Shown here: piece by piece, positions 1-7,713 of the stretch
Position numbering within the stretch: position 1 is the stretch's first letter
Layout: every line of letters starts with the position of its first letter
DNA from: Myxococcota bacterium
GTDB lineage: Bacteria > Myxococcota_A > UBA796 > UBA9615 > JAKLKC01
DNA length: 41,377 nt
Reading direction: 5' to 3'
NCBI GenBank assembly: GCA_023150875.1
Contig: JAKLKC010000056.1
Span: forward strand, 1 to 41,377
Notes under the pieces: model-generated
Told to the model about the DNA's origin: nothing
The model's database searches: none
What the model saw: the letters and a program-made list of their open reading frames with translations, nothing else
Made by a program: the position numbers and the translations under genes

Positions 1-194
1 AACCACGGCCTCCGCGTCCGCTCCGCGGTGCGCGCCGGGTCACTCACCGACAACCACGGCCTCCGCGTCCGCTCCGCCGTCCGCGCCGGGTCCCTCACCG
101 ACAACCACGGCCTCCGCGTCCGCTCCGCGGTGCGGGCCGGGTCACTCACCGACAACCACGGCCTCCGCGTCCGCTCCGCCATCCGCGAGGACTG
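1..194 (+). repeat. 51-bp tandem repeat, 3.8 copies, in frame
   Basis: Units begin at 1, 52, 103 and 154 and are in frame with the coding sequence. Copies 1 and 3 share GCGGTG and TCACTC variants, whereas copy 2 has GCCGTC and TCCCTC and copy 4 has GCCATC. The alternation suggests a 102-bp higher-order unit made by duplicating a pair. The repeat is likely to continue to the left of the window. Confidence 0.95.
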
Positions 195-195
195 A
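1..195 (+). CDS. 3' end of a repeat-bearing protein, possibly FGE/SUMF1-like (partial)
   Basis: The frame is open from the first base and ends at TGA 193-195. It encodes 64 residues made of a 17-residue unit (NHGLRVRSAVRAGSLTD) repeated three times, plus a partial fourth copy that ends in IRED. The RAGSLTDNHGLRV string resembles the RGGSWxDNPxxLR segment of formylglycine-generating-enzyme/C-type-lectin folds, but only this tail is visible. The family call is therefore weak, while the coding frame is well supported because differences between copies are nearly all synonymous. The start lies outside the window. A strong hairpin follows the stop codon. Confidence 0.6.
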   Translation, partial: NHGLRVRSAVRAGSLTDNHGLRVRSAVRAGSLTDNHGLRVRSAVRAGSLTDNHGLRVRSAIRED

Positions 196-215
196 GCCGG
201 CGGACCGTCAGCCCG

Positions 216-245
216 GCCCCGATCGGCAACTCGCCGGATCGGGGC
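216..245 (+). terminator. Strong hairpin downstream of the repeat gene
   Basis: GCCCCGATC at 216-224 pairs perfectly with GATCGGGGC at 237-245. The stem continues as GGC/GCC (225-227 with 233-235) around an AACTC loop, with one bulged G. It starts 21 nt after the stop codon at 195. There is no T-tract, so it is either a non-canonical terminator or an mRNA 3'-end stabilizer. Confidence 0.55.
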
Positions 246-563
246 TCGCGGCGTTCTCGCCGGTGACTCTTGGCGCGTTGGCGCGCCCCTGCCGCCGGCG
301 CAGGATCCGCCGCGCCGGGATCCGCGACGCCCACGAACCGGGACGCGGACTCGGGAACGGGGCGACTCTCCCCGCGGCGAAGTGCCAGTCCGTCGTTCCA
401 GACCAAGTCCCCAGTTTCCGAGTTCGTACCCCGGGTCATCGGCGTCGGGGTGGTGAGGGGGGCTCCAGGCCCATCGACCTGGAACGCGGCCCCTCGCCCT
501 CCCCCAATGAGCGCCCCCCCGGAGTACACTCGCCCGCCCACTTCGCCGCCGGAGCCCTCCCCC
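246..563. other. Intergenic region, probable promoter of the hydrolase gene
   Basis: I see no convincing gene here: the open frames look like GC-rich noise and lack Shine-Dalgarno sequences. A -10-like TACACT at 525-530 lies about 33 nt upstream of the ATG at 564, but no clear -35 is visible. Confidence 0.35.
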
Positions 564-2519
564 ATGTCCCGCCCCGCCGCCCTCGCCGCCCTCGCCGCGG
601 CCCTCCTCGCCCTGCCCTGCGCGTGCGGGGAGCCCGAGGGGGACGGCGACACCGTCCCCGCCGACGACGACACCGGGCCCGAGCCCATCACCGGGATCCC
701 CAACCTGCCCGGGGGCAATCCGCTGGTGCCCGAGGTCGCCCTCTACCCCTGGCCCTCGGACTACTACCTGGTGGAGGACGCCGCCACCCCTACCGGGCGG
801 CGGGTCGAGCTCCCCGCCGAGGCCATGCCCGGCGACCTGTCCCCGGACGTGGTGGCGGGGCACGACGGATTCACGCGGATCCCGGCGATCCTGGCGTACT
901 TCGAGGGGGGGATCGACCCCTCCTTCCTCCCCGACGCCGACGATCCCGGGGCGTCCCTGGCGTCCGACTCCCCGGTCCTCCTGCTGCGGGAGGGGGACTG
1001 GGAGCCCGTGCCGGTGCTGGCGGAGCTGGACCTCAACGCCGCCTCCCCCGCCGAGCAGGCCCTGATCCTGCGGCCCCACGTCCCCCTGGAGCCGGGCACG
1101 GGGTACGCGGTGGTCCTCACCGACGCCCTCCGGAGCGCCGACGGCTCGGGCCCGCCCCCCGTCACCGACGCCTTCCGGGCCCTCCGGGACGGGATCCCCA
1201 CCGACAGCGCCGAGGTCGAGGCCCAGCGGGACGACTTCCGGCTGGTCCTGGACGCCCTGGAGGGGGTGGGCCTGGACCCCGCCCGAGCCGTCCTGGCCTG
1301 GAGCTTCCACACCCGCTCCGAGGAGCAGGTGGTCGCTCCCCTCCTGGCCATGCAGGACGCGGCGATGGCGGCGCCGACGTCGTCCTACGCCATCACCTCC
1401 GACGCCTGGGAGGGGGACGGATCGGACCGGATCGTGGAGGGGACCTTCACCGCCCCGGACTTCCTGGGGGACGACCACCGGATCCAGCTCGACGCCCAGG
1501 GGGTGCCGGTGCAGAGGGGCACCCGGGAGGTGCCGTTCGTGCTGACCATCCCCTCCTCCATCGACTCCGGGCCCCGCCCCTTCGTGCTGGCGGGCCACGG
1601 CTTCTTCTCCACCCGTTACGAGCCCACCTGGGGGTCCATGAACGACCTGCTCCACCGGGCCCGCATGACGGCGGCGTCCACGGACTTCATCGGCTTCAAC
1701 GAGGACGACCTCCCCTCCACCCTGGCGGTGCTGGGGGACCTCTCGCGCCTGGGAGTGGTCATCGACGAGCAGCTCCAGTCCCACGTGGACTTCACGGTGC
1801 TGGCCCGCCTGGTGCGGGAGGAGCTGGCGGACGAGGTCGTCTCCGGCGAGGGGGCGGCGGCGTTCCCAATCCTCGATCCCGACGCCCTCGCGTGGATCGG
1901 CGCCTCCAACGGCGGCACCCAGGGGCTGGTCCAGATGGCGACCTCACCCCAGCTCACCCGGGGGGTGCTCGTCGTCCCCGGGGGCGGCTGGACCCACATG
2001 CTCCAGAGGGCGACCCAGTGGACCAGCCTCGGAGCCCTGGTGGAGCTCCAGTACCCCGATCCCCTGGACCTCCAGCTCGCCATGGGGATCCTCCAGAACG
2101 TCTTCGATCCCGCCGACTCCCTGAACTACGTGTCCCACCTGGTGGACGACCGCTTCCCCGGCCGCCCCGAGGTCCGCGTCACCCTCCACGAGGCCGTCGG
2201 CGACTGCCAGGTCTCCAACCTGGTCACCGAGTGGGTGGCCCGGCAGGCGGGGATCCCCCTGGTGGTCCCCTCCCCGGTGGAGATCTGGGGCCTGGACACC
2301 GTGGAAGCGCCCGCCCCGGGCGGCACCCCCGTTGCGGGCGCCCTGTTCGTCTACGACGAGGGTTACCCTCCCGTCCCCGAGGGGAACGTCCCTCCCCCTG
2401 ACGACAACGGCGCCCACGGCAGCGTGCGGGGTCTCGACGTGTACCAGGAGCACGTCACCACCTTCCTGGAGACCGGCGCCATCGTCCAGGTCTGCGACGG
2501 GGCCTGCGATCCCGACTGA
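564..2519 (+). CDS. Secreted alpha/beta-hydrolase-like (lipase-type) lipoprotein
   Basis: 651 residues. The ATG at 564 was chosen because it opens directly into a secretion signal (MSRPAALAALAAALLALPCAC). The Cys pair at the end of the hydrophobic core suggests lipid attachment, although the lipobox is not canonical. An Asp/Pro-rich linker follows. A GASNG nucleophile elbow places the candidate catalytic Ser at residue 448, and a C-terminal AHGSVR motif gives a candidate catalytic His at 618. The N-terminal half, with WPSDYYLVED and ILAYFEGG, matches the architecture of large predicted secreted hydrolases of myxobacteria. The substrate cannot be told from sequence, and esterase or lipase activity is inference. 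The gene is monocistronic: the next start at 2614 has its own Shine-Dalgarno. Confidence 0.72.
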   Translation: MSRPAALAALAAALLALPCACGEPEGDGDTVPADDDTGPEPITGIPNLPGGNPLVPEVALYPWPSDYYLVEDAATPTGRRVELPAEAMPGDLSPDVVAGHDGFTRIPAILAYFEGGIDPSFLPDADDPGASLASDSPVLLLREGDWEPVPVLAELDLNAASPAEQALILRPHVPLEPGTGYAVVLTDALRSADGSGPPPVTDAFRALRDGIPTDSAEVEAQRDDFRLVLDALEGVGLDPARAVLAWSFHTRSEEQVVAPLLAMQDAAMAAPTSSYAITSDAWEGDGSDRIVEGTFTAPDFLGDDHRIQLDAQGVPVQRGTREVPFVLTIPSSIDSGPRPFVLAGHGFFSTRYEPTWGSMNDLLHRARMTAASTDFIGFNEDDLPSTLAVLGDLSRLGVVIDEQLQSHVDFTVLARLVREELADEVVSGEGAAAFPILDPDALAWIGASNGGTQGLVQMATSPQLTRGVLVVPGGGWTHMLQRATQWTSLGALVELQYPDPLDLQLAMGILQNVFDPADSLNYVSHLVDDRFPGRPEVRVTLHEAVGDCQVSNLVTEWVARQAGIPLVVPSPVEIWGLDTVEAPAPGGTPVAGALFVYDEGYPPVPEGNVPPPDDNGAHGSVRGLDVYQEHVTTFLETGAIVQVCDGACDPD

Positions 2520-2613
2520 CGGCGCCGCCCGGGCTTCAACCGGCGTACGGCCCGTGCCATGATGCGGGAGACGTCGGCCCCCGTACGCCTGGGGGCCCGG
2601 TCGGGAGATCGCC

Positions 2614-3495
2614 ATGTCCCTCCGCTCCGCCGCCGCGGCCGCCCTGGCCGCCTTCCTCGCCGTCGCCGCCAGCCCCGCTCGGGCCGCGGATCCCTGCTCC
2701 ATCTGCCTCGACCTGGACGCCCTGGAGGAGCGGTGCGAGGACCACTTCGGGGACGGGACGCCCGTGTGCGAGGAGATCGGCGAGGTGGAGGAGGCCTGCC
2801 CCCAGGGGGACGAGGGGGACGACCCCGACGCTTGGGAATGCCCCGATCTCTGCCACGAGATCGACGTCCTCGCGGACACCTGCGCCTCGGAGCTGGGGGC
2901 GGACCACGGGCTGTGCGGCGCGCTGGCGGACCTCCGCTCCGAGGCCTGCGAGCCCGACGAGGGGGGCGGCGGAGACGAGGGCGGCGAGGGCGATTGCCCC
3001 GACGAGGATGGGGACGGCGAGGGCGACTGCGAGGATGGGGACGGCGAGGACGACGGCGACGAGGAGGACGGGGACGGCGAGGGCGACGGCGACGACGGGG
3101 GCGGCGAGGGCGACGGTGAGGACGAGGACGGCGAGGACGACGGCGACGACGAGGACGGGGACGGCGGGGACGACTGCGACGACGAGGACGGGGACGGCGG
3201 GGACGGCTGCGACTGCGACGAGCACGGAGGGTGCGGCGGGCACGGCGGAGAGGGTCACGACGAGGGGTGCGACGACGACGGGGAGGGCCACGGGGGCCAC
3301 GGCGAGGGGGACGACGACGACGAGGGGGACGACCGCGACGAGGACGGCGACGGCGACCCGGACGCGGCCGAGGGCGAGGCGACCGTCGTGGCCCCCATCG
3401 GCGCGTGCCAATCGGCCCCTGCCTCTCCGTCGGCACTTGCCCTGGGCCTCTTCGGGGCGGTCGCGCTGGCGACCCGGCGCGCCTCTCCTCGCTGA
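2614..3495 (+). CDS. Secreted Cys-rich, Asp/Gly-repeat protein with MYXO-CTERM-like tail
   Basis: 293 residues. ATG 2614 is preceded by GGGAG. A signal peptide ends near SPARA-AD (residue 24). Residues 27-110 hold many cysteines (CSIC, CPDLC, and others). About 150 residues (roughly 113-262) follow that are almost entirely Asp, Glu and Gly, with a few Cys and His. The C-terminus has the three-part form of a MYXO-CTERM sorting signal: a Cys (GACQSAP), a hydrophobic stretch (ALALGLFGAVALA) and Arg residues at the end. The protein is probably exported and anchored at the outer surface. The acidic tract could bind calcium or other cations, which is inference. No enzymatic domain is recognised. 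Confidence 0.75.
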   Translation: MSLRSAAAAALAAFLAVAASPARAADPCSICLDLDALEERCEDHFGDGTPVCEEIGEVEEACPQGDEGDDPDAWECPDLCHEIDVLADTCASELGADHGLCGALADLRSEACEPDEGGGGDEGGEGDCPDEDGDGEGDCEDGDGEDDGDEEDGDGEGDGDDGGGEGDGEDEDGEDDGDDEDGDGGDDCDDEDGDGGDGCDCDEHGGCGGHGGEGHDEGCDDDGEGHGGHGEGDDDDEGDDRDEDGDGDPDAAEGEATVVAPIGACQSAPASPSALALGLFGAVALATRRASPR

Positions 3496-3535
3496 ATCCC
3501 GGGCGGCTCCAAGGCTCGTCCCGCCCCGGGGGGAT
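3496..3535. terminator. Bidirectional terminator-like hairpin between convergent genes
   Basis: TCCCGGGCGG at 3497-3506 pairs, with one bulged base, with CCGCCCCGGGGGGA at 3520-3533. It fills the 42-bp gap between two convergent stop codons (3495 and 3538), where a shared terminator is expected. No T-tract is present. Confidence 0.5.
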
Positions 3536-3537
3536 GG

Positions 3538-4848
3538 TCAGGCCTCGGCCCCCTTGCCCCCCAGGCGCAGGGGGTGGTCCACGGGGTGGGGGATCAGCTT
3601 CTCGCCCTCGCCCCGGGCGACGCAGGCGGCGCAGGCGAGGTCGCCGGTGACGTTGACCGCCGTGCGGGTCATGTCCAGGATGCGGTCCACGGCGAGGATC
3701 AGGGCGATCCCCTCGGCGGTGTGGGCGCCGAGCCCGACGGACTGGAGCACCAGGACCAGCGTGATGATCCCGGCGCTGGGCACGCCGGCGGCGCCGATGC
3801 TGGCCAGCGTGGCGGTCAGCACGATGGTGAGCTGCTCCGCGGGCCCCAGGGCGACGCCGTAGATCTGGGCGATGAACATCACCGCCACCGCCTGGTACAG
3901 GGCGGTCCCATCCATGTTGATGGTGGCGCCCAAGGGCAGCACGAAGGAGCTGACCTCGGGGGAGATCCCCAGGTCCTCCTCGGCCGTCTCCATGGTCACG
4001 GGCAGGGTGGCGTTGGAGCTGGAGGTGGAGAACGCCACCAGCGGCGCCTCGGCGATCCGGCGGAAGAAGTCCCTCGGGTCGAGCCGCGCGAACACCCGCA
4101 CCAGCACCGAGTAGGTCCCGAAGGCGTGCAGGGCGAGGCCCGCCACCACCGTCAGGGCGTACACCATCAAGGACCGGAGCACGTCGAGGCCGAAGCGGGC
4201 CGTGACCCCCGCGGTGAGGGCGAAGACCGCGTAGGGCGCGAGGCGCATGATCCAGTCGATGAGGACCATCACCGCGTCGTTGACCCCCTCGAAGAAGGTC
4301 AGCACCGCGCGGCGGCGGTCGGTGGCCACCAGGCTCAGGGCGGCCCCGAAGGCGATGGCGAAGAAGATCAGGGGCAGCAGCTCCCCGTCCGCCGCCGAGG
4401 CGAAGGGGTTGCTGGGGATCATGTCCAGGAGCACGTCCTTCAGCCCGGGCTTCTCGGCGGCGAGGGAGACCTTCTTGGCGGCCTCCCCGGCGAACGCCTG
4501 GGAGAGCTGGTCGCGGGTCTCGGCGGAGATCCGCGAGCCCGGCCGCACCACCTGGGAGAGGAAGAGGCCGATGGTCACGGCGACGGCGGTGGTGGACAGG
4601 TAGAGGGCGACCGTGCGCCCCCCGATCCGCCCCAGCCGGCGCACGTCCCCCAGGGAGGCGGTGCCCACTACCAGGCTCGCCACCACGAGGGGGATCACCA
4701 CCATCGTGATCAGGCGGATGAACGCGGTCCCGACGGGGTCCAGCGCCACCAGGACCGCCCGCCCCGCGTCGAGGTCCAGGGCGTTGACCAGCAGCCCCGC
4801 CGCGACCCCGAGGCCGAGGCCGATCCCGATCCTGGTGTGGAGCTTCAT
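3538..4848 (-). CDS. Dicarboxylate/amino acid:cation symporter (DAACS family)
   Basis: 436 residues, close to the usual length of GltP/DctA-type carriers. The start MKLHTRIGIGLGLGVAAGLLV is a typical first membrane helix. Family hallmarks are visible: FIRLITMVVIPLV in the N-terminal half, the serine-rich reentrant loop FSTSSSNATLP, and the substrate/cation region NMDGTALYQ with a later Asp/Asn-containing helix (DRILDMTRTAVNVTGD). Established knowledge: the family couples uptake of C4-dicarboxylates or glutamate/aspartate to H+ or Na+ entry. The sequence alone does not decide between glutamate and dicarboxylate. It is transcribed away from greB, with a hairpin in the gap. Confidence 0.9.
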   Translation of the reverse strand: MKLHTRIGIGLGLGVAAGLLVNALDLDAGRAVLVALDPVGTAFIRLITMVVIPLVVASLVVGTASLGDVRRLGRIGGRTVALYLSTTAVAVTIGLFLSQVVRPGSRISAETRDQLSQAFAGEAAKKVSLAAEKPGLKDVLLDMIPSNPFASAADGELLPLIFFAIAFGAALSLVATDRRRAVLTFFEGVNDAVMVLIDWIMRLAPYAVFALTAGVTARFGLDVLRSLMVYALTVVAGLALHAFGTYSVLVRVFARLDPRDFFRRIAEAPLVAFSTSSSNATLPVTMETAEEDLGISPEVSSFVLPLGATINMDGTALYQAVAVMFIAQIYGVALGPAEQLTIVLTATLASIGAAGVPSAGIITLVLVLQSVGLGAHTAEGIALILAVDRILDMTRTAVNVTGDLACAACVARGEGEKLIPHPVDHPLRLGGKGAEA

Positions 4849-4915
4849 GGTCGGCCTCCGGCCCGCCGACCCTAGCCGAAGGGGCGAGCCCGGCGCAAGC
4901 CCGGGAACCTCCTCG

Positions 4916-4950
4916 GGCGGTGCCCCCTCGACCCGCTTGGGGGGCGCCCC
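4916..4950 (-). terminator. Hairpin downstream of greB
   Basis: GGCGGTGCCCCC (4916-4927) faces GGGGGGCGCCCC (4939-4950), forming a GC-rich stem with small bulges and an 11-nt loop. It begins a few bases after the greB stop on the minus strand, so it probably ends greB transcription before the symporter gene. Confidence 0.45.
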
Positions 4951-4956
4951 CTACGG

Positions 4957-5439
4957 TCAGGGCTCGCCGGGCCCGTAGCGGACCTCCACGATCTCCAGCT
5001 CCACCGTCCCCTTGGGGACCTCCACGGTGGCGCAGTCGCCGGCCTCGCGGCCCAGCAGGGCGCGGCCGATGGGGGACTGGACGGAGATCCGCCCCCGCTG
5101 GGCGTCGCTCTCGTCCTTGTCCACGAGGCGCCAGGTGTTGCGCTTTCCGTCCTCGGACTCCACCACCACCACCGCGCCGAACTTCACCCGCGTCGACGGG
5201 GGGAGGGTGGCGACGTCCACCACCACGATCCCCTCCAGCTTGTTCTTCAGGTAGCGCATGCGGGAATCGATCTCCCTCAGGCGCTTCTTGCCGTAGATGT
5301 ACGCGGCGTTCTCGGAGCGGTCCCCCAGCTCGGCGGCGTCGGTGACCTCGCGCACGATCCGGGGCCTCTCCTCGGTCCACAGGAAGTCCAGCTCCTTGCG
5401 GATCGCCTCGAACCCCTCCCGGGTCATGTAGCGGGACAT
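4957..5439 (-). CDS. greB: Transcription elongation factor GreB
   Basis: 160 residues from the ATG at 5439, which is preceded by GGGAGGGAGCGC and matches the usual N-terminus MSRYMTREGFEAIRKEL. An in-frame extension to 5496 has no family support. The N-terminal coiled coil carries the acidic tip region (DAAELGDRSENAAYIYGKKR) that enters the RNA polymerase secondary channel and stimulates cleavage of backtracked RNA. The YIYGKKRLREID segment and basic helix favour GreB over GreA. The C-terminal half is the FKBP-like polymerase-binding domain (SPIGRALLGREAGD). The gene is divergent from msrB across a 167-bp gap. Confidence 0.93.
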   Translation of the reverse strand: MSRYMTREGFEAIRKELDFLWTEERPRIVREVTDAAELGDRSENAAYIYGKKRLREIDSRMRYLKNKLEGIVVVDVATLPPSTRVKFGAVVVVESEDGKRNTWRLVDKDESDAQRGRISVQSPIGRALLGREAGDCATVEVPKGTVELEIVEVRYGPGEP

Positions 5440-5606
5440 GCGCTCCCTCCCGCCGCACCCCGGCCCCCGGCGGGGAAGGTCACGGCGACGGGGCATGATG
5501 GTGCCCGCGGCCCCCCCGCCGCAAGACCGCGGGAGCCGTCTTGCCCCCGGCCCCGGGAGGCTCCATACACAACGCGACGGCCGGGCGCCCGGCCGGGGAG
5601 GCGAGC

Positions 5607-6014
5607 GTGGAGAGGACCGTCAAGAGCGAAGAGGAGTGGCGGCGGGAGCTGTCCCCCGAGCAGTACCGGGTGCTGCGCGAGAAGGGCACCGAGCGCGCCT
5701 TCACCGGCAGCCTCTGGGACCACCACGAGGAGGGCGTCTACACATGCGCCGCGTGCGGGCTGGAGCTGTTCGCCAGCGACGCGAAGTACGACTCGGGCTC
5801 GGGCTGGCCGAGCTTCCACAGCCCCCTGGCCCCCGACCGGATCGACACCGACGTCGATGCCAGCCACGGGATGGTCCGCACTGAGGCCATCTGCCCCCGG
5901 TGCGGGGGCCACCTGGGCCACGTCTTCCCCGACGGGCCACCCCCCACGGGCACGCGGTACTGCGTGAACTCCGCGTCCCTGGCCTTCCGCAAGAAGGACA
6001 CCGGGGGCCGCTGA
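5607..6014 (+). CDS. msrB: Peptide-methionine (R)-S-oxide reductase
   Basis: 135 residues from the GTG at 5607, chosen for GGGGAGG at 5594-5600 and because it begins close to the family's conserved region. An upstream ATG at 5541 adds an unconserved stretch. The structural zinc is held by CAAC (47-50) and CPRC (96-99). GSGWPSF (64-70) and [11 protein letters not shown] carry the active site, with catalytic Cys119. The enzyme reduces methionine-R-sulfoxide in oxidised proteins using thioredoxin. No signal peptide is present, so it is cytoplasmic. MsrA is not in the window. Confidence 0.95.
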   Translation: MERTVKSEEEWRRELSPEQYRVLREKGTERAFTGSLWDHHEEGVYTCAACGLELFASDAKYDSGSGWPSFHSPLAPDRIDTDVDASHGMVRTEAICPRCGGHLGHVFPDGPPPTGTRYCVNSASLAFRKKDTGGR

Positions 6015-6046
6015 CGGGACCGCGGATCCGCCCCGGCTCCCGCCCC

Positions 6047-6499
6047 TCACGCGGGGATCACGAACTCCGTCTCCCAGCGCTCGCCCGATTCCTCGGCCAC
6101 CATGGTCAGGATCAGGTAGAGCTTCTTGTCCTCCCTCTCCTCCAGTTTGCGGTCCTCGACCCGGGACGGGCCCCGGGTGGCGTCGTCCACCCGATCTCCC
6201 AGCCGCGGCATGAAGGGGTGGTGGAGGGTGAGCACCAGGTCGGGGTCCTGGTCGCCCACCAACGCCTGGGCCTCCCGGAACAGGACCAGCTCGAAGAGGC
6301 TGGCCAGCTCGTCGTCCGTGAGCTCGCCGCGGTCGGCCTCCTCCATCTGCCCCAGCCACTCCAGGAAGGCGCGCTGGGCATTCCGTTTGAGGTCGGCGTG
6401 GATGGCGGGGGGGAACGGCGTGCGGACCTGTTCGCCGTCCTGGAACCAGAAGGCGCAGGCCGCCTCGATCAGGTCGTAACGGGCTTCGTCGTCGGCCAT
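6047..6499 (-). CDS. Conserved-looking hypothetical protein, 150 aa
   Basis: ATG 6499 is preceded by GGAG and fits better than the in-frame codon at 6529. The protein is soluble, acidic and mostly helical. It has FWFQDGEQVRTPFPPAIHADLK near the N-terminus and an acidic segment, RGELTDDELASLFELVLF. It ends in beta-like sequence (KKLYLILTMVAEESGERWETEFVIP). I recognise no family. It is convergent with msrB across a 32-bp gap. A TATAGA element in the upstream region (about 6521-6526, minus strand) could serve as its -10. Confidence 0.6.
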   Translation of the reverse strand: MADDEARYDLIEAACAFWFQDGEQVRTPFPPAIHADLKRNAQRAFLEWLGQMEEADRGELTDDELASLFELVLFREAQALVGDQDPDLVLTLHHPFMPRLGDRVDDATRGPSRVEDRKLEEREDKKLYLILTMVAEESGERWETEFVIPA

Positions 6500-6622
6500 G
6501 GGTCGCTCCGTGGGGGGACTTCTATACACCCCTCAGTCTCGGGACGAGGGCCCGGCTGCGCCTCTGTGCATCGGGCTCGGCGTGGGCTACGATGCGCCCG
6601 CCATCGCTGAGGCGCGGTCGGA

Positions 6623-7117
6623 ATGGACCTCCCCCTTCATCCCTTCGTCGTCCACATCGCCATCGGCCTCGCCCTGGGCGTGGCGCTCCTGGCCCCCACG
6701 GTCCTGCTGGCGTGGGCCAGGGACGTCCTGCCGCGGCGGTGCTGGTGGCTGGTGCCCGGCCTCCAGGCCGTGCTGCTGGTCTCGGCCCTCGCCGCAGTCC
6801 GCAGCGGCGAGGTGGCGAGCCTCGACGTCCGGGACTTCCTGGAGCTGGAGCGGATCGATCGGCACGAGGCCCGGGGGGACGCCTTCGCCGTGGTCGCCCT
6901 GGCCACCCTCGCCCTGGCCGTCGGCGCCGGACTCCAGCGGGAGGAGCGCCGGGCGCGCCGGGTGGCCCTGGCCGCCGTGGTCGGCACCGTGGCGCAGCTC
7001 GCGCTGGGTGCGGCCACCGGCCACGCGGGCGGACACCTGGTCTGGGGGCCCGACGGCGTCGTCGAGCGAGCCCGGACGGGGGCCCCCTCCCTCCGGGCGG
7101 GGCCCGACGGACGCTGA
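6623..7117 (+). CDS. DUF2231-like four-helix membrane protein
   Basis: 164 residues with four predicted membrane segments, at about 8-32, 41-60, 86-104 and 112-135. The opening LHPFVVHIAIGL and the closing TGHAGGHLVWGPDGV match the conserved ends of DUF2231 proteins (HP..VHFPIAL and G..GG.LVY..GV). His residues at both ends suggest heme or metal binding in this family, which is inference. The ATG at 6623 has a GAGG upstream at somewhat long spacing. It is convergent with the TPR gene, with only 4 bp between the stops. Confidence 0.65.
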   Translation: MDLPLHPFVVHIAIGLALGVALLAPTVLLAWARDVLPRRCWWLVPGLQAVLLVSALAAVRSGEVASLDVRDFLELERIDRHEARGDAFAVVALATLALAVGAGLQREERRARRVALAAVVGTVAQLALGAATGHAGGHLVWGPDGVVERARTGAPSLRAGPDGR

Positions 7118-7121
7118 GCCC

Positions 7122-7679
7122 TCACTGGAGCTCGCCGGCGGCGGCGGCCTTCCGGAGGGTCTCCTCGATCAGGGTGAGGCAGCCCGGGGCCGTGCCCTCC
7201 ATGATGGCGTGGCCCGCGGCCCGGTAGGCCCGGAGCAGGTCGTCGGCGGCCCGCGCCTCCTCCCCTAGGGCGAAGTGGACCTGCCCCTTCAGGCGGTGGG
7301 CCCAGGGGTTGCCGAAGACGCCGGGGCTCCACATCGCGTCGCTCAGGACCTGGCGGGCCAGGGGCCAGGCGGACTGCGCCACGGCGGCGTGCCCCAGCGC
7401 CAGGAGCAGCCAGCCGGCGGCGTTCCATCGCCCGAGGGGCTCGGGCAGGAGCCGCAGCGCCTCCAGGAACCGGGCCTGGGCCTTGGCGAACTTCTTCTCG
7501 CGCATCCAGAGGCCCCCCAACTCGCCGGCCTCCTCGATCTCCGCGAACTTCTCGGGGGGCAGCGAGTCGACCTCGGCCTGGTCGTCCCGGCGCCAGATCC
7601 CCAGCGGATCCTGGACACCGGAGCGGGCGTCCAGCACCGTCCAGGGATGCTGCTCCGTCCGGAACTGGGTGGGAGTCAT
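7122..7679 (-). CDS. TPR-type protein, last gene of the nar series
   Basis: 185 residues, helical, with repeats of TPR character: ELGGLWMREKKFAKAQARFLEALRLLP, then a WxLAR/GNPWAHRLKGQVHFALGEEARAADDLLRAYRAAG pair. A GAGGA lies 8 nt before the ATG at 7679. It starts 34 bp after the narK2 stop in the same direction, so it is probably co-transcribed. TPR proteins mediate protein contacts, and a role in assembling or regulating the nitrate system is only suggested by position. The TPR call itself rests on pattern only. Confidence 0.6.
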   Translation of the reverse strand: MTPTQFRTEQHPWTVLDARSGVQDPLGIWRRDDQAEVDSLPPEKFAEIEEAGELGGLWMREKKFAKAQARFLEALRLLPEPLGRWNAAGWLLLALGHAAVAQSAWPLARQVLSDAMWSPGVFGNPWAHRLKGQVHFALGEEARAADDLLRAYRAAGHAIMEGTAPGCLTLIEETLRKAAAAGELQ

Positions 7680-7713
7680 GCTCGGGTCCTCGAAGGGTCG
7701 GGGGCGCCCCCTC

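Noticed and set aside
1-195. Diversity-generating retroelement variable region in an FGE-like protein
   Set aside because: Differences between copies are almost all synonymous and not at adenines, and no reverse transcriptase or template repeat is in the window.
1-195. CRISPR array
   Set aside because: Repeats are directly adjacent, lie within a reading frame and have no unique spacers.
2363-5458. Very long open frame on the minus strand across several genes
   Set aside because: It runs antisense or out of frame to well-supported genes (Asp-rich protein, symporter, greB). Its translation is Arg/Pro low-complexity, a usual artefact of high GC.
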